Below are positions 41,045-50,080 of a stretch of 64,000 nt of DNA, in pieces. The stretch is from NCBI GenBank assembly GCA_902788505.1, contig CADAKH010000003.1, forward strand, positions 1-64,000. Direction: 5' to 3'. A program made the translations under genes and the position numbers. Within the stretch, counting starts at the first letter, position 1. Every line of letters starts with the position of its first letter. Source of the DNA: Oscillospiraceae bacterium (GTDB lineage: Bacteria > Bacillota > Clostridia > Saccharofermentanales > Saccharofermentanaceae). The notes beneath the pieces were generated by a model, which saw only the letters and a program-made list of their open reading frames with translations, was not told where the DNA came from and did not search any database.

Positions 41045-43825
41045 ATGTCAGTTTTGTCAGCGCTATATACTTTTATTATTTCGCCTTTACAGTTGTTTTT
41101 TGAATTCGTTTTTTCGGTTACAAACAGAATAATCGGGAACGAGGGCCTGACTATCATATTCTTGAGTCTCGCAGTTAATCTTCTTGTTTTGCCTTTGTAT
41201 AAAAGAGCGGATGAACTGCAGGCTGAAGAACGTGATATCCAGACGAAGATGGCGCCGCACCTTAAGCACATTAAGAGCACATTTAAGGGTGATGAACGTT
41301 TCTTCATGACTCAGGAGTATTATCGGATCAATCATTACAAGCCGATATATGCTTTGAAAAGTTCTGTGTCTTTGCTTTTGCAGATTCCGTTTTTTATTGC
41401 TGCTTACAATTTGCTGTCCGGTATGGAAGACCTTCAGGGAATGAAATTCGGATTCATAAATGATCTCGGTGCCGAAGATGCTATGTTCAGCATTGCGGGG
41501 TTCCCTGTTAATGTCCTTCCGATACTTATGACATTGATAAATGTTGTTTCCGGTATTATCTATACCAAAGGACATCCTATAAAAGCGAAGGTACAGGTTT
41601 TCGGTCTGGCCGCAGTGTTCCTTGTATTGCTTTATCATTCTCCTTCAGGACTTGTATTCTATTGGCTTTTGAATAATGTATTTTCACTTGTAAAGAATAT
41701 ATTCTATAAGCTTAAAGATCCGAAGAGGGCCCTTTTTATTGTTTCGGCAGTTGCTGGTGCCGGTATCATGATATTTACTCTGATCAATCCGGATTTCGGG
41801 ACAAAGCGAAAGATAGTCCTTTCTTTGTGCTGTCTTTTATTGTGTATTCCTTTGGCATTACATTTGTTAAGAAACAAAATCCGTATTCCGATAAAAAAAC
41901 AGACAAAAACAAGAGAGACCACAGTCATATTCTCATTCGGATGCATTTTTATGGCTCTTACAACAGGCCTGCTCATTCCGTCAACAGTAATTGATACTTC
42001 TTCTTTGGAATTTATAGATGTTGTTCTTCAGAATAATCCGGCTTTCTATGTGTTTAACTCAATGCTCTTATCGTTCGGAACATGGGTTCTTTGGGGCGGA
42101 GTTTTCTACTTTTTTATGAGTGACAGCGTCAAGTCATTGTTCAGTAAAGTAATTTGGATCATTTGCGGTGTATCGATAATTAACTATATGTTCTTCGGAA
42201 CAAATCTGGGTAATCTTTCTTCAACACTTCTTTATGATAAGAAACCCGAATTTCAGTTTAAAGATACTCTCATAAATGCGGCAGTTATATTTGCAGCCTG
42301 CGTTGTTCTTCTTTTGCTTTATGCCAAGGCATCCAAAATTCTGAGAACCGTTTTGATTGTTGCCGGATTGTCTGTCTTTGCAATTGGCATTTATCATACT
42401 GTCAGAATATGGCGTGCTTTTGATACTTATCAGCAATCTGCAGGCAGTCACCAGAATGCGGTCGAGACAGCGCCTGACGAAAAAGTTTTTTCGCTCAGCA
42501 AGACCGGTAAAAATGTGGTAGTTATTATGCTCGACCGTGCAATGGGAACAGAGATACCATATATCTTTAATGAGAAACCGGAATTACTGGAGCAGTATGA
42601 TGGTTTTACCTATTATCCGAATACACTTTCATACGGAGCTTTTACGAATACCGCTGCTACAGCTTTGTTCGGCGGATATGAATATACTCCGGAAAGAATG
42701 AATGAGAGAGATTCATTGAGTCTTGAAGATAAACACAATGAAGCTCTTAGAGTCATGCCGGTACTTTTTGGAGAAAACGGTTTTGATGTAACTGTCTGTG
42801 ATCCGCCATATGCCGGATATTTCTGGCTTCCGGACCTGACGATATATGATGATCATCCGGAGTTTAAATGCCTTAATCTGAATGGCAGATACAGCATATT
42901 TGATTCAGAGACAAGCGAAACATACTCTATTACCTTATCTGAGACTGTTCATAAGAGTCTTAACCGTAATTTCTTCTGTTTCTCACTTATGAAAATTGCT
43001 CCAGTATTCGTTCAGGATACGATCTATGATGAAGGTATATATAACGAGCCCGGCTCAGTTGACAGAGGACAGTTCGTTCAGACAAGGGAAGGGCTTTCAC
43101 TCAGTAAAGGCTATAATATGGACTTTGTTGATGCTTATTCAACCCTTTGTGCTTTGCCCGATATTACTGAGATCAGCGACAGTTCTGATAATACATTTAT
43201 CATGATGGCTAACGAAACAACACATTCACAGTGCTATTTGCAGGAACCGGATTATGTTCCTGCCATGACGGTTGACAATACTTCATATCATGATGATATG
43301 ACTGCGCGTTTTACAATTGACGGCAAAACAATGGAGATGGCAGATGAAGAGCAGGTAATGCATTATCAGATCAATATGGCTGCGCATCTGGCACTCGGAA
43401 AATGGTTTGATTATCTCCGTGAGAACGGAGTCTATGATAATACGAGGATCATCATTGTTTCCGATCACGGCAGGGCATTGAGCCAATTTGACTTAACATG
43501 TGGAGATACAGATTTAGAGAATTTCATGCCTCTTCTGATGGTCAAGGATTTTGATGCTACGGGATTCACGGTGTGTGAGGATCTTATGACCAATGGCGAT
43601 ACGCCCGCCCTTGCAGCTTCAGGTTTGATAGAAGATCCGATGAATCCTTTTACAGGAAACCCGATAATATCAGATTATAAAAACGGTCCGCAGAAAGTAT
43701 TCTTTTCGCCCATTATCAGTGTTGAAGAGAATAATGGTAATACATTCCTTCCGGGATCATGGTTCACATTTGAAGGCGGAGATATCCACGATCCTGATAA
43801 TTGGGAATACAACGGAGACTATTAA
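41045..43825 (+). CDS. YidC/Oxa1-like domain fused to LTA-synthase/sulfatase-like domain (copy 1)
   Basis: A 926-residue membrane protein. Residues 1-215 follow the YidC/Oxa1 insertase: EGLTIIFLSLAVNLLVLPLY, a charged cytoplasmic hairpin (ADELQAEERDIQTKM), LLLQIPFFIAAYNLL and PSGLVFYWLLNNVFSL. Further membrane helices run to about 460. The exported C-terminus (480-880) has alkaline-phosphatase-superfamily motifs: metal-binding Asp in VVVIMLD (about 490), candidate nucleophile Thr in AFTNTAAT (about 532), His in ETTHS (about 724) and Asp-His in VSDHG (about 806), in the order and spacing of LTA synthase. The groove Arg of insertases is Asn45. ATG 41045 aligns with the start of the paralogue at 47369; a TTG at 41003 is possible. 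Inferred role: transfer of phospho-groups to or from an envelope polymer. Confidence 0.82.
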   Translation: MSVLSALYTFIISPLQLFFEFVFSVTNRIIGNEGLTIIFLSLAVNLLVLPLYKRADELQAEERDIQTKMAPHLKHIKSTFKGDERFFMTQEYYRINHYKPIYALKSSVSLLLQIPFFIAAYNLLSGMEDLQGMKFGFINDLGAEDAMFSIAGFPVNVLPILMTLINVVSGIIYTKGHPIKAKVQVFGLAAVFLVLLYHSPSGLVFYWLLNNVFSLVKNIFYKLKDPKRALFIVSAVAGAGIMIFTLINPDFGTKRKIVLSLCCLLLCIPLALHLLRNKIRIPIKKQTKTRETTVIFSFGCIFMALTTGLLIPSTVIDTSSLEFIDVVLQNNPAFYVFNSMLLSFGTWVLWGGVFYFFMSDSVKSLFSKVIWIICGVSIINYMFFGTNLGNLSSTLLYDKKPEFQFKDTLINAAVIFAACVVLLLLYAKASKILRTVLIVAGLSVFAIGIYHTVRIWRAFDTYQQSAGSHQNAVETAPDEKVFSLSKTGKNVVVIMLDRAMGTEIPYIFNEKPELLEQYDGFTYYPNTLSYGAFTNTAATALFGGYEYTPERMNERDSLSLEDKHNEALRVMPVLFGENGFDVTVCDPPYAGYFWLPDLTIYDDHPEFKCLNLNGRYSIFDSETSETYSITLSETVHKSLNRNFFCFSLMKIAPVFVQDTIYDEGIYNEPGSVDRGQFVQTREGLSLSKGYNMDFVDAYSTLCALPDITEISDSSDNTFIMMANETTHSQCYLQEPDYVPAMTVDNTSYHDDMTARFTIDGKTMEMADEEQVMHYQINMAAHLALGKWFDYLRENGVYDNTRIIIVSDHGRALSQFDLTCGDTDLENFMPLLMVKDFDATGFTVCEDLMTNGDTPALAASGLIEDPMNPFTGNPIISDYKNGPQKVFFSPIISVEENNGNTFLPGSWFTFEGGDIHDPDNWEYNGDY

Positions 43826-43851
43826 AAACAGCCGGAACGAAATCCGGCTGT
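43824..43851 (-). terminator. Terminator of the ktr potassium-uptake operon
   Basis: ACAGCCGGA (43828-43836), 6-nt loop, TCCGGCTGT (43843-43851). In the minus direction the stem is followed by TTTTT, so it serves the convergent ktr genes best. Confidence 0.8.
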
Positions 43852-43874
43852 ACAATGCTTTGGCTACATAAGTC

Positions 43875-44528
43875 TTAATAGTTGATCGAGAGATGCTTTT
43901 TCAGATCTTTATCGGCACCGAAAACAGTTACAGTGTCACCTTCTTCAAATACAAGATCTGCCGGGAACTCCAAAATAGGTTCGCCTTTTCTTCTTATAGA
44001 TAAGATGTTGAGATGGAGTTTATTGCGTATACCAAGATCCACGAGACTCTTGCCGATCCATTCTTTAGGAACTTTAACTTCAAAGATCGAATAATCACCG
44101 GGATATTCAAGGTAATCCACAACTCTTCCGGAACAGTAACGTATAGCTGACCATTCTGCGAGCTGTCTTTCAGGGAAGATGACAGAATCAGCTCCGTTTC
44201 TTAAAAGAAATTTTTCGTGAACTGAGCGGGATGCTCTGGCTACAACATACTTTGCACCACACTCTTTGAGCAGGGATGTAGTTTCCAAGGAAGCCTGGAA
44301 TCTGTCTCCTATTGCGACAAAGCAGACATCAAAACTCTCTACGCCCAGCGATTTGACAAAAGCTTCATTTGTACTGTCACCAATCAGAGAACTTGTAACC
44401 ATATTCATAACAGGCTCAAGTCTTTCCTCGGAAAGATCCACTGCCAGTATTTCATCTCCTGCTTTATTCAGCTGATCGATAAGATGATAGCCGAAACGAC
44501 CGATTCCTATTACAAGTATGCTCTTCAT
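43875..44528 (-). CDS. ktrA: Potassium uptake regulatory subunit (KtrA/TrkA family)
   Basis: A 217-residue RCK protein. The N-terminal Rossmann domain has GIGRFG, the adenosine-binding acid in ILAVDLS and a third strand FDVCFVAIGD. The C-terminal RCK_C domain (about 140-217) contains FEVKVPKEWIGKSL. It forms an octameric ring gating the KtrB channel in response to ATP/ADP or c-di-AMP. AAAGGA precedes the ATG. It follows the ktrB gene by 21 nt. Confidence 0.93.
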   Translation of the reverse strand: MKSILVIGIGRFGYHLIDQLNKAGDEILAVDLSEERLEPVMNMVTSSLIGDSTNEAFVKSLGVESFDVCFVAIGDRFQASLETTSLLKECGAKYVVARASRSVHEKFLLRNGADSVIFPERQLAEWSAIRYCSGRVVDYLEYPGDYSIFEVKVPKEWIGKSLVDLGIRNKLHLNILSIRRKGEPILEFPADLVFEEGDTVTVFGADKDLKKHLSINY

Positions 44529-44549
44529 ATATTATTCCTTTCTGCCGGA

Positions 44550-45887
44550 TCAACCGACCGCTATGTTATCTGCCGGATAATGTCTGTTATCTATTGATCT
44601 ACGCGTTATTGCTGCAAAAACAAGTGTCAGTCCGCCGACACGTCCTGTATACATTGAAAGTATAAGTATGATCTTAGACACTGTGGAAAGCGCCGGAGTG
44701 AGTCCCATTGAAAGACCTACTGTACCAACTGCGGAAGCACTCTCAAATAAAGCTTTCATAAAAGCAACATCTTCGATCTTGGCTATAATCATTGCACCAA
44801 AAACCGCGATAATGACATCAAGCATAAATACCGCAATTGCTCCTGAAATGGCTTCATGAGTAATTCTGCGTTTGAATACTGCCGGAGCCTTCTCGTGTTT
44901 GAAGACTGAGAGCATGGTGAAGAATAAAACCGCAATTGTAGTAATCTTCATACCGCCTGCGGTAGAACCGGGTGCACCGCCGATAAGCATCAGGATAATA
45001 GTCATAACTACACCGGTACCGGAAAAAGAATTGTAATCTGTAGTGTTGAATCCAGCAGTTCTTGGGGTGACAGCCTGGAAAAGCGATGCCAGGAAGCGTT
45101 GATTCAGAGGAAGATCGCTATACTCTCCATACCACAAATAGAGCATGGGAACGAGTATGAGAATTACTTCCATTACAATAATGATCTTGCTCTGTGTGCT
45201 GTATTTATAAAATCTCAAACCGTGTTTTCTGATATCCATCCAGGTAAGGAAGCCTAATCCTCCGGTTAGGATAAGGAATACAAGAGTAATGACGATAACC
45301 GGATTGTCCATATATGGCATCATTGAAGAAAACTCCCCGTATGAACCGTTAAGGTCAAAGCCGGCATTACAGAAAGCGGATATTGATGTAAAGACTGAAA
45401 GCCAAATGCCTTTTAGAGGACCATATTCAGGCACAAAGACGGGTGCCATCATAACTGCGCCCATAGCCTCAAACATAACGCATCCGATAAATATAAAACG
45501 GGTATATTTCATTATCTCGCCGAGATTCGGTGCAGATACGGCTTCCTGCATAGTTGTTCTGGCCTGAAGACCGATTTTCTTGCCGATGAGTCTGCTTAAT
45601 ACCGTCGTCATGGTTACAACACCCATGCCTCCGATCTGGATCAGCGAGAGAATAACCAGCTGACCGAACCAGGACCAATGGCTTTGTGTATCGTAAAGGA
45701 TAAGCCCTGTAACGCAACTTGCCGAAGTTGCAGTAAAGAAAGCATCTAAAAAACCGGTCCATTCACCTGTTTTAGTAGAAAAAGGAAGCATAAGAAGAAA
45801 TGCTCCGATGACGATCAATAAAAAGAATCCCAGAAGAATGGTCTGAGATCCGCTTAATCTGAAATGTTTGTGTCCGCTATCACTCAT
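44550..45887 (-). CDS. ktrB: Potassium uptake channel subunit (KtrB/TrkH family)
   Basis: A 445-residue membrane protein with four channel repeats. The filter loops are TATSASCVTGL, SISAFCNAGFDLN, AVTPRTAGFNTTD and SASAVGTVGLSMG, each with the conserved glycine. GGAPGSTAGGMK is the intramembrane loop that gates KtrB/TrkH. Moves potassium with sodium or protons. The ATG has no Shine-Dalgarno sequence and lies exactly 6 nt after a TATAAT box, so the mRNA may be leaderless. Confidence 0.94.
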   Translation of the reverse strand: MSDSGHKHFRLSGSQTILLGFFLLIVIGAFLLMLPFSTKTGEWTGFLDAFFTATSASCVTGLILYDTQSHWSWFGQLVILSLIQIGGMGVVTMTTVLSRLIGKKIGLQARTTMQEAVSAPNLGEIMKYTRFIFIGCVMFEAMGAVMMAPVFVPEYGPLKGIWLSVFTSISAFCNAGFDLNGSYGEFSSMMPYMDNPVIVITLVFLILTGGLGFLTWMDIRKHGLRFYKYSTQSKIIIVMEVILILVPMLYLWYGEYSDLPLNQRFLASLFQAVTPRTAGFNTTDYNSFSGTGVVMTIILMLIGGAPGSTAGGMKITTIAVLFFTMLSVFKHEKAPAVFKRRITHEAISGAIAVFMLDVIIAVFGAMIIAKIEDVAFMKALFESASAVGTVGLSMGLTPALSTVSKIILILSMYTGRVGGLTLVFAAITRRSIDNRHYPADNIAVG

Positions 45888-45893
45888 GCTGAT

Positions 45894-45899
45894 ATTATA
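45894..45899 (-). promoter_or_regulatory. TATAAT box directly before ktrB
   Basis: Minus-strand TATAAT with 6 nt (ATCAGC) to the ATG at 45887. The -35 region is AT-rich with no clear TTGACA match. The position predicts a transcript starting at the start codon. The remaining bases to 46045 contain another TATAAT (45953-45958, plus strand) that could serve the next gene. Confidence 0.45.
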
Positions 45900-46045
45900 T
45901 CTAAATATTTATATTTTTCATAAATGATTAATTTCACAGGCTATAATTTATGTCTGATCATTTGAAGAGCAATATAAATCATAGTAAAATATTTTGTTAA
46001 TCATAATTTGATTGACCGATTTTTTGCAGTCTTTGGTGGTTGTTG

Positions 46046-47359
46046 ATGGATTATCTTAAAGCTTTATATATTGATCCCGGAACAGGCGGAATGCTGTTTA
46101 CCATTCTCTTCGGACTTTTCGGAGTACTGGTATTTGCATTTAAAACATTGATCATGAAGGTTAAATTCCATGCAAGCGGGAACAAAGGTGAATTGATCAA
46201 TGAACAAAAGCTTCCAATAGTTATTTACGCTGAGAGCAAGCGCTATTGGAATGTTTTCGAACCGCTCCTTGACGAGTTTGAGAAAAGAAAACAGAAGATA
46301 ACATATCTCACGGCATCTGAGGATGATCCGGTATTTAATAAAAAATACCAGTACATTACAGGAGAATATCTGGGTGAAGGCAACAAGGTATTTACCAGAC
46401 TTAATCTCCTGAATGCAAGTCTTGTTGTATCAACTACTCCAAGCCTTGATGTATTCCAGTGGAAACGTTCGAAGAATACGGATTACTATATTTACATTTC
46501 CCATAACCCCAATGATATGACAATGTACCGCATGTTTGCGCTTGATCATTACGATGCGGTTATCTTATCTGGTGAGTATCAGGCAGATCAGATCAGACAG
46601 TTGGAAGATCTGCGCAATTATGAGCACAGACCTCTTGAAATCTGCGGTATTCCGTTTATGGATGAAATGAGGAAAAGACTTGAGATTGCCGGCAAACCTG
46701 CAGAACACGAAAAAACAGTGTTGCTCGCTCCCACTTGGGGTGAAAGCGGTTTGCTGACCAGATATGGCGAAAAGTTTATAGATTCGCTTATATCTACCGG
46801 TTATAAGATTATCGTGAGACCTCATCCACAGTCTTTCACTACCGAAAAAGATATGATGGACCGCCTTATGTCAAAGTACAAGGAGAATCCCAAGTTCTCC
46901 TGGAACAGGGACAATGACAATTTTGAGGTTTTAAGGCAGTCAGATATTCTTATTTCGGATTTTTCAGGCGTAATATTTGATTATGCACTGATTTTTGACA
47001 AACCGATTCTTTATACGGATGCAAAAATCGACCTGGCACCCTATGATGCTTATTGGCTTGACGAAACTCCCTGGACATTGAAAATATTGCCGGAACTCGG
47101 GTTCCGTATTGGTGATGACAATATCGGAAATATTAAAGAGATTATCGATAATTGCATTGATGATCCTTCTCTTGCTGCCGGACGTGATAAAGCACGTGCC
47201 GAGACCTGGGCATATATTGGAGAAGGTACAAAGAGATCTGTTGATTTTATAATGGACAGATATAACGAAGTTGCATCTAAGCAGAACACTAAGACAGTAA
47301 AGGCTGAAGATACATCCAAACGGAGCAGGAAAAAGCTTTCTGTAAGTGTGAAGGGTTAA
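46046..47359 (+). CDS. CDP-glycerol glycerophosphotransferase-like protein with N-terminal membrane anchor
   Basis: A 437-residue protein. The N-terminus has a short IDPGTGGMLF segment and one membrane helix (about 15-38). Residues about 55-405 match the TagB/TagF family of GT-B-like polymerases: VSTTPSLDVFQW, APTWGESG, IIVRPHPQSF and ISDFSGVIFDYALIFDKPILY. Family members transfer glycerol phosphate or ribitol phosphate from CDP donors to build teichoic-acid-like chains. The C-terminus is basic (KRSRKKLSVSVKG). GGTGG precedes ATG 46046. It ends 9 nt before the second YidC-sulfatase fusion, so the two are co-translated or coupled. Confidence 0.85.
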   Translation: MDYLKALYIDPGTGGMLFTILFGLFGVLVFAFKTLIMKVKFHASGNKGELINEQKLPIVIYAESKRYWNVFEPLLDEFEKRKQKITYLTASEDDPVFNKKYQYITGEYLGEGNKVFTRLNLLNASLVVSTTPSLDVFQWKRSKNTDYYIYISHNPNDMTMYRMFALDHYDAVILSGEYQADQIRQLEDLRNYEHRPLEICGIPFMDEMRKRLEIAGKPAEHEKTVLLAPTWGESGLLTRYGEKFIDSLISTGYKIIVRPHPQSFTTEKDMMDRLMSKYKENPKFSWNRDNDNFEVLRQSDILISDFSGVIFDYALIFDKPILYTDAKIDLAPYDAYWLDETPWTLKILPELGFRIGDDNIGNIKEIIDNCIDDPSLAAGRDKARAETWAYIGEGTKRSVDFIMDRYNEVASKQNTKTVKAEDTSKRSRKKLSVSVKG

Positions 47360-47368
47360 GATTTAAAT

Positions 47369-49984
47369 ATGTCTTTTCTGTCAGTTATCTATTCGCTTTT
47401 GATCACACCGATAAAACTGCTTTTTGAATTGTTTTTTTATTATGCGTATAGATTTACCGGCAGTCCCGGATTATCTATTGTTGTAATCAGCCTTATAGTA
47501 AACTTTCTGATACTGCCGTTATATAAGCGGGCTGATGAGATTCAGGCAGAAGAACGCAGTATTCAGGCCAAAATGGCTTCAAGGATCAAGCGAATTAAAA
47601 AAGCGTTTAAGGGCGACGAGAGGTTCCTGATGCTTCAGGAATATTACCGTATCAATCACTACAAGCCGATTTATGCTTTAAAGAGCTCTGTTTCGCTTCT
47701 GTTGCAGATCCCGTTCTTCATCGCAGCATATGATTTGCTTTCCGGATTGAAAGTATTACAGGGCGAATCTTTTGCTTTTATCAGCGATCTTGGCAGGGAA
47801 GATGCAATGTTTATGATTGGAGATTTCCCAGTTAATGTCCTTCCGGTTATCATGACATTGATTAATGTGATTTCCGGAATCATTTACACAAAAGGCCATC
47901 CGTTAAGAGAAAAGATACAGGTCTATGGATTAGCGGCAGTATTCCTTGTATTGCTTTACCGTTCTCCTTCCGGACTTGTATTTTATTGGCTTTTAAACAA
48001 TATTTTCTCGCTTGGAAAGAATATTATTTCAAATCTTATAAAGCAAAAGCCGGAAAAGAAAGCCGATAAGACTGCACCGGTGCCGGATAAAAAAGCATTC
48101 AGGACAATTCTTATCTCAGGAGCTGCGCTTGCAGTGCTTACGGGCATTATGATCCCGTCTGATGTGATAGTCCAAAATCCGGCTGAAATGACAAATATGT
48201 TCAGTTCCGATCCCCACAATCCTCTTATGTATCTGGCAATAAGTGCTTTGATATCTTTCGGTGCTTTTGTTGTTTGGATTCCTGTTTTTACTTATCTTTC
48301 AAATAAAAGGGCCGTAAATGTGATTTCATATGTTCTTCCTTGCATTACGGTAACCGGAATAGTGAATTATGTTTTCTTCAATAAGAATTTTGGCTGGGTA
48401 TCCAACAAGCTGACTTATGACTATAAAATGGAATTCGGTGCAGGTGAGATAATTATCAGTCTGTTGGTGGATATAGTCGCTTGCATTGCCGTTTTTCTCA
48501 TTGCTAAAAAATGGAGAAGAACGGTAAATCCGTTAATGATTATAGCTCTTCTTGCAGTTTCATTTCTTTCAATAATGCGTGTAAGTGCAATTGCTGTTTT
48601 TTCTTCCGGGTACAACTATTATTATGCCAATACAGATGAAGATGTCAGCATTCCTATGACTAAGGACGGGAAGAATGTGGTGATAATCATGATGGATAAG
48701 ATGAACGGCTCACATATCCCTTATATCTTCAATGAACGTCCGGATGTTGCTGCTCAATTTGACGGATTTACCTATTATCCCAATACTGTTTCATTCGGAA
48801 AATATACCAATACAGGTTCACCTGCATTGTTTGGCGGATACGACTATATTCCTGAACGGATAAACGCACGTTCCGATGAACTTTTAAAAGACAAACAAAA
48901 CGAAGCTCTGCTTACGCTTCCGCTTATTTTTTCCGAAAACGGTTGGAATGTAACAGTCGGAGATCCTCCTTATGCAAATTATCAGTGGAGGCCGGATGTT
49001 AGCATTTATGATGATTACGAAGGCATTACGGCATATAATATGTCGGGTGTTTTTAACAACAGAATGCCGGTATTGAAGAATGCCGGGGAGGATCTTGAAA
49101 ACAGGCTGAAGCGGAATATGTTCTGTTATGGCTTAATGAAGACTTTGCCTTATGTCATGCAGCCTCTGTTTTATACTGAAGGCGAATATTTTAATCTTAA
49201 TCTGGTTGATTATTCATACAAAGGGAATTCATTGCACACGCAACAGGGTGTTTATGAATGGCATGTACAGGAATATGCGGTTCTTGATGCTTTAAGTGAC
49301 GTAACGGACATTACAGAAAGTGATGAAAACTGTTTATTTGTTCTGGCCAACGGAACAACACACGATATCAGTCTCTTAAAGGAACCTGAGTATACCCCGG
49401 AAGTCAATATTGATAACACCGGATATGATGCAGCACATGAAGAACGTTTTACGGTTGACGGAATAACGATGCATATGGACAGAGACTATCTTTCTTATGC
49501 TGCTTATCAGTGCGGAATGGAAAGTTGTATAGCTCTCGGAAGATGGTTTGATTATCTTCGTGAAAACGGATTATATGACAACACCAGGATAATCATAGTT
49601 GCGGACCATGGCAACGACCTGGGTCAGTTTGATGATCTCATAGTTGAGGATATCGGATTTGATGCTCAAGCAGTTAATCCTGTTCTTATGGTAAAAGATT
49701 TCAACAGTACCGGGTTTACTGTTTCAACAGAGTTTATGACTAATGCCGATACTCCGGAACTGGCGCTTCGGGGAATAGTCGATAATCCTGTTAATCCTTT
49801 TACGGGTAATCCGATCTATCAGGAGTTTAAAACACAGGAACTGCATATTTACATATCAGAAAACAACAATACAGCTACTAATGACGGAACCCGTTTTGAA
49901 GATCCGGACGGTTATTGGCTGACGGTTCATGACAATATTTTTGATGATGATAACTGGAGTGTTTACCCTGGAGAACCGACATAA
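47369..49984 (+). CDS. YidC/Oxa1-like domain fused to LTA-synthase/sulfatase-like domain (copy 2)
   Basis: An 871-residue paralogue of the protein at 41045. The YidC-like part (1-215) is nearly the same, with long identical stretches such as YYRINHYKPIYALKSSV and the PSGLVFYWLLNN end. The middle membrane region (about 235-415) is more divergent and shorter. The exported domain has VVIIMMDKMNG (Asp about 434), KYTNTGSPALFGG (candidate Thr about 480), GTTHD (His about 663) and VADHGND (about 745). Again the insertase Arg position is Asn45. It follows the CDP-glycerol transferase-like gene by 9 nt, which supports a role in making or modifying a phosphodiester polymer outside the cell. Confidence 0.83.
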   Translation: MSFLSVIYSLLITPIKLLFELFFYYAYRFTGSPGLSIVVISLIVNFLILPLYKRADEIQAEERSIQAKMASRIKRIKKAFKGDERFLMLQEYYRINHYKPIYALKSSVSLLLQIPFFIAAYDLLSGLKVLQGESFAFISDLGREDAMFMIGDFPVNVLPVIMTLINVISGIIYTKGHPLREKIQVYGLAAVFLVLLYRSPSGLVFYWLLNNIFSLGKNIISNLIKQKPEKKADKTAPVPDKKAFRTILISGAALAVLTGIMIPSDVIVQNPAEMTNMFSSDPHNPLMYLAISALISFGAFVVWIPVFTYLSNKRAVNVISYVLPCITVTGIVNYVFFNKNFGWVSNKLTYDYKMEFGAGEIIISLLVDIVACIAVFLIAKKWRRTVNPLMIIALLAVSFLSIMRVSAIAVFSSGYNYYYANTDEDVSIPMTKDGKNVVIIMMDKMNGSHIPYIFNERPDVAAQFDGFTYYPNTVSFGKYTNTGSPALFGGYDYIPERINARSDELLKDKQNEALLTLPLIFSENGWNVTVGDPPYANYQWRPDVSIYDDYEGITAYNMSGVFNNRMPVLKNAGEDLENRLKRNMFCYGLMKTLPYVMQPLFYTEGEYFNLNLVDYSYKGNSLHTQQGVYEWHVQEYAVLDALSDVTDITESDENCLFVLANGTTHDISLLKEPEYTPEVNIDNTGYDAAHEERFTVDGITMHMDRDYLSYAAYQCGMESCIALGRWFDYLRENGLYDNTRIIIVADHGNDLGQFDDLIVEDIGFDAQAVNPVLMVKDFNSTGFTVSTEFMTNADTPELALRGIVDNPVNPFTGNPIYQEFKTQELHIYISENNNTATNDGTRFEDPDGYWLTVHDNIFDDDNWSVYPGEPT

Positions 49985-50038
49985 TATCAGGAAAGGCTAA
50001 AACTGTCCCATTAATTGAAAGCCAAGAACACTTGTTAC

Positions 50039-50047
50039 TGATATAAT
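50039..50047 (+). promoter_or_regulatory. Extended -10 of the pcrA promoter
   Basis: TG-A-TATAAT, 34 nt before the TTG start. A TTGAAA at 50015-50020 is 21 bp away, too far for a normal -35, so this would rely on the extended -10. Confidence 0.45.
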
Positions 50048-50080
50048 CACTTATACTTGTTTTTCGGGGAGAGATTTGTT

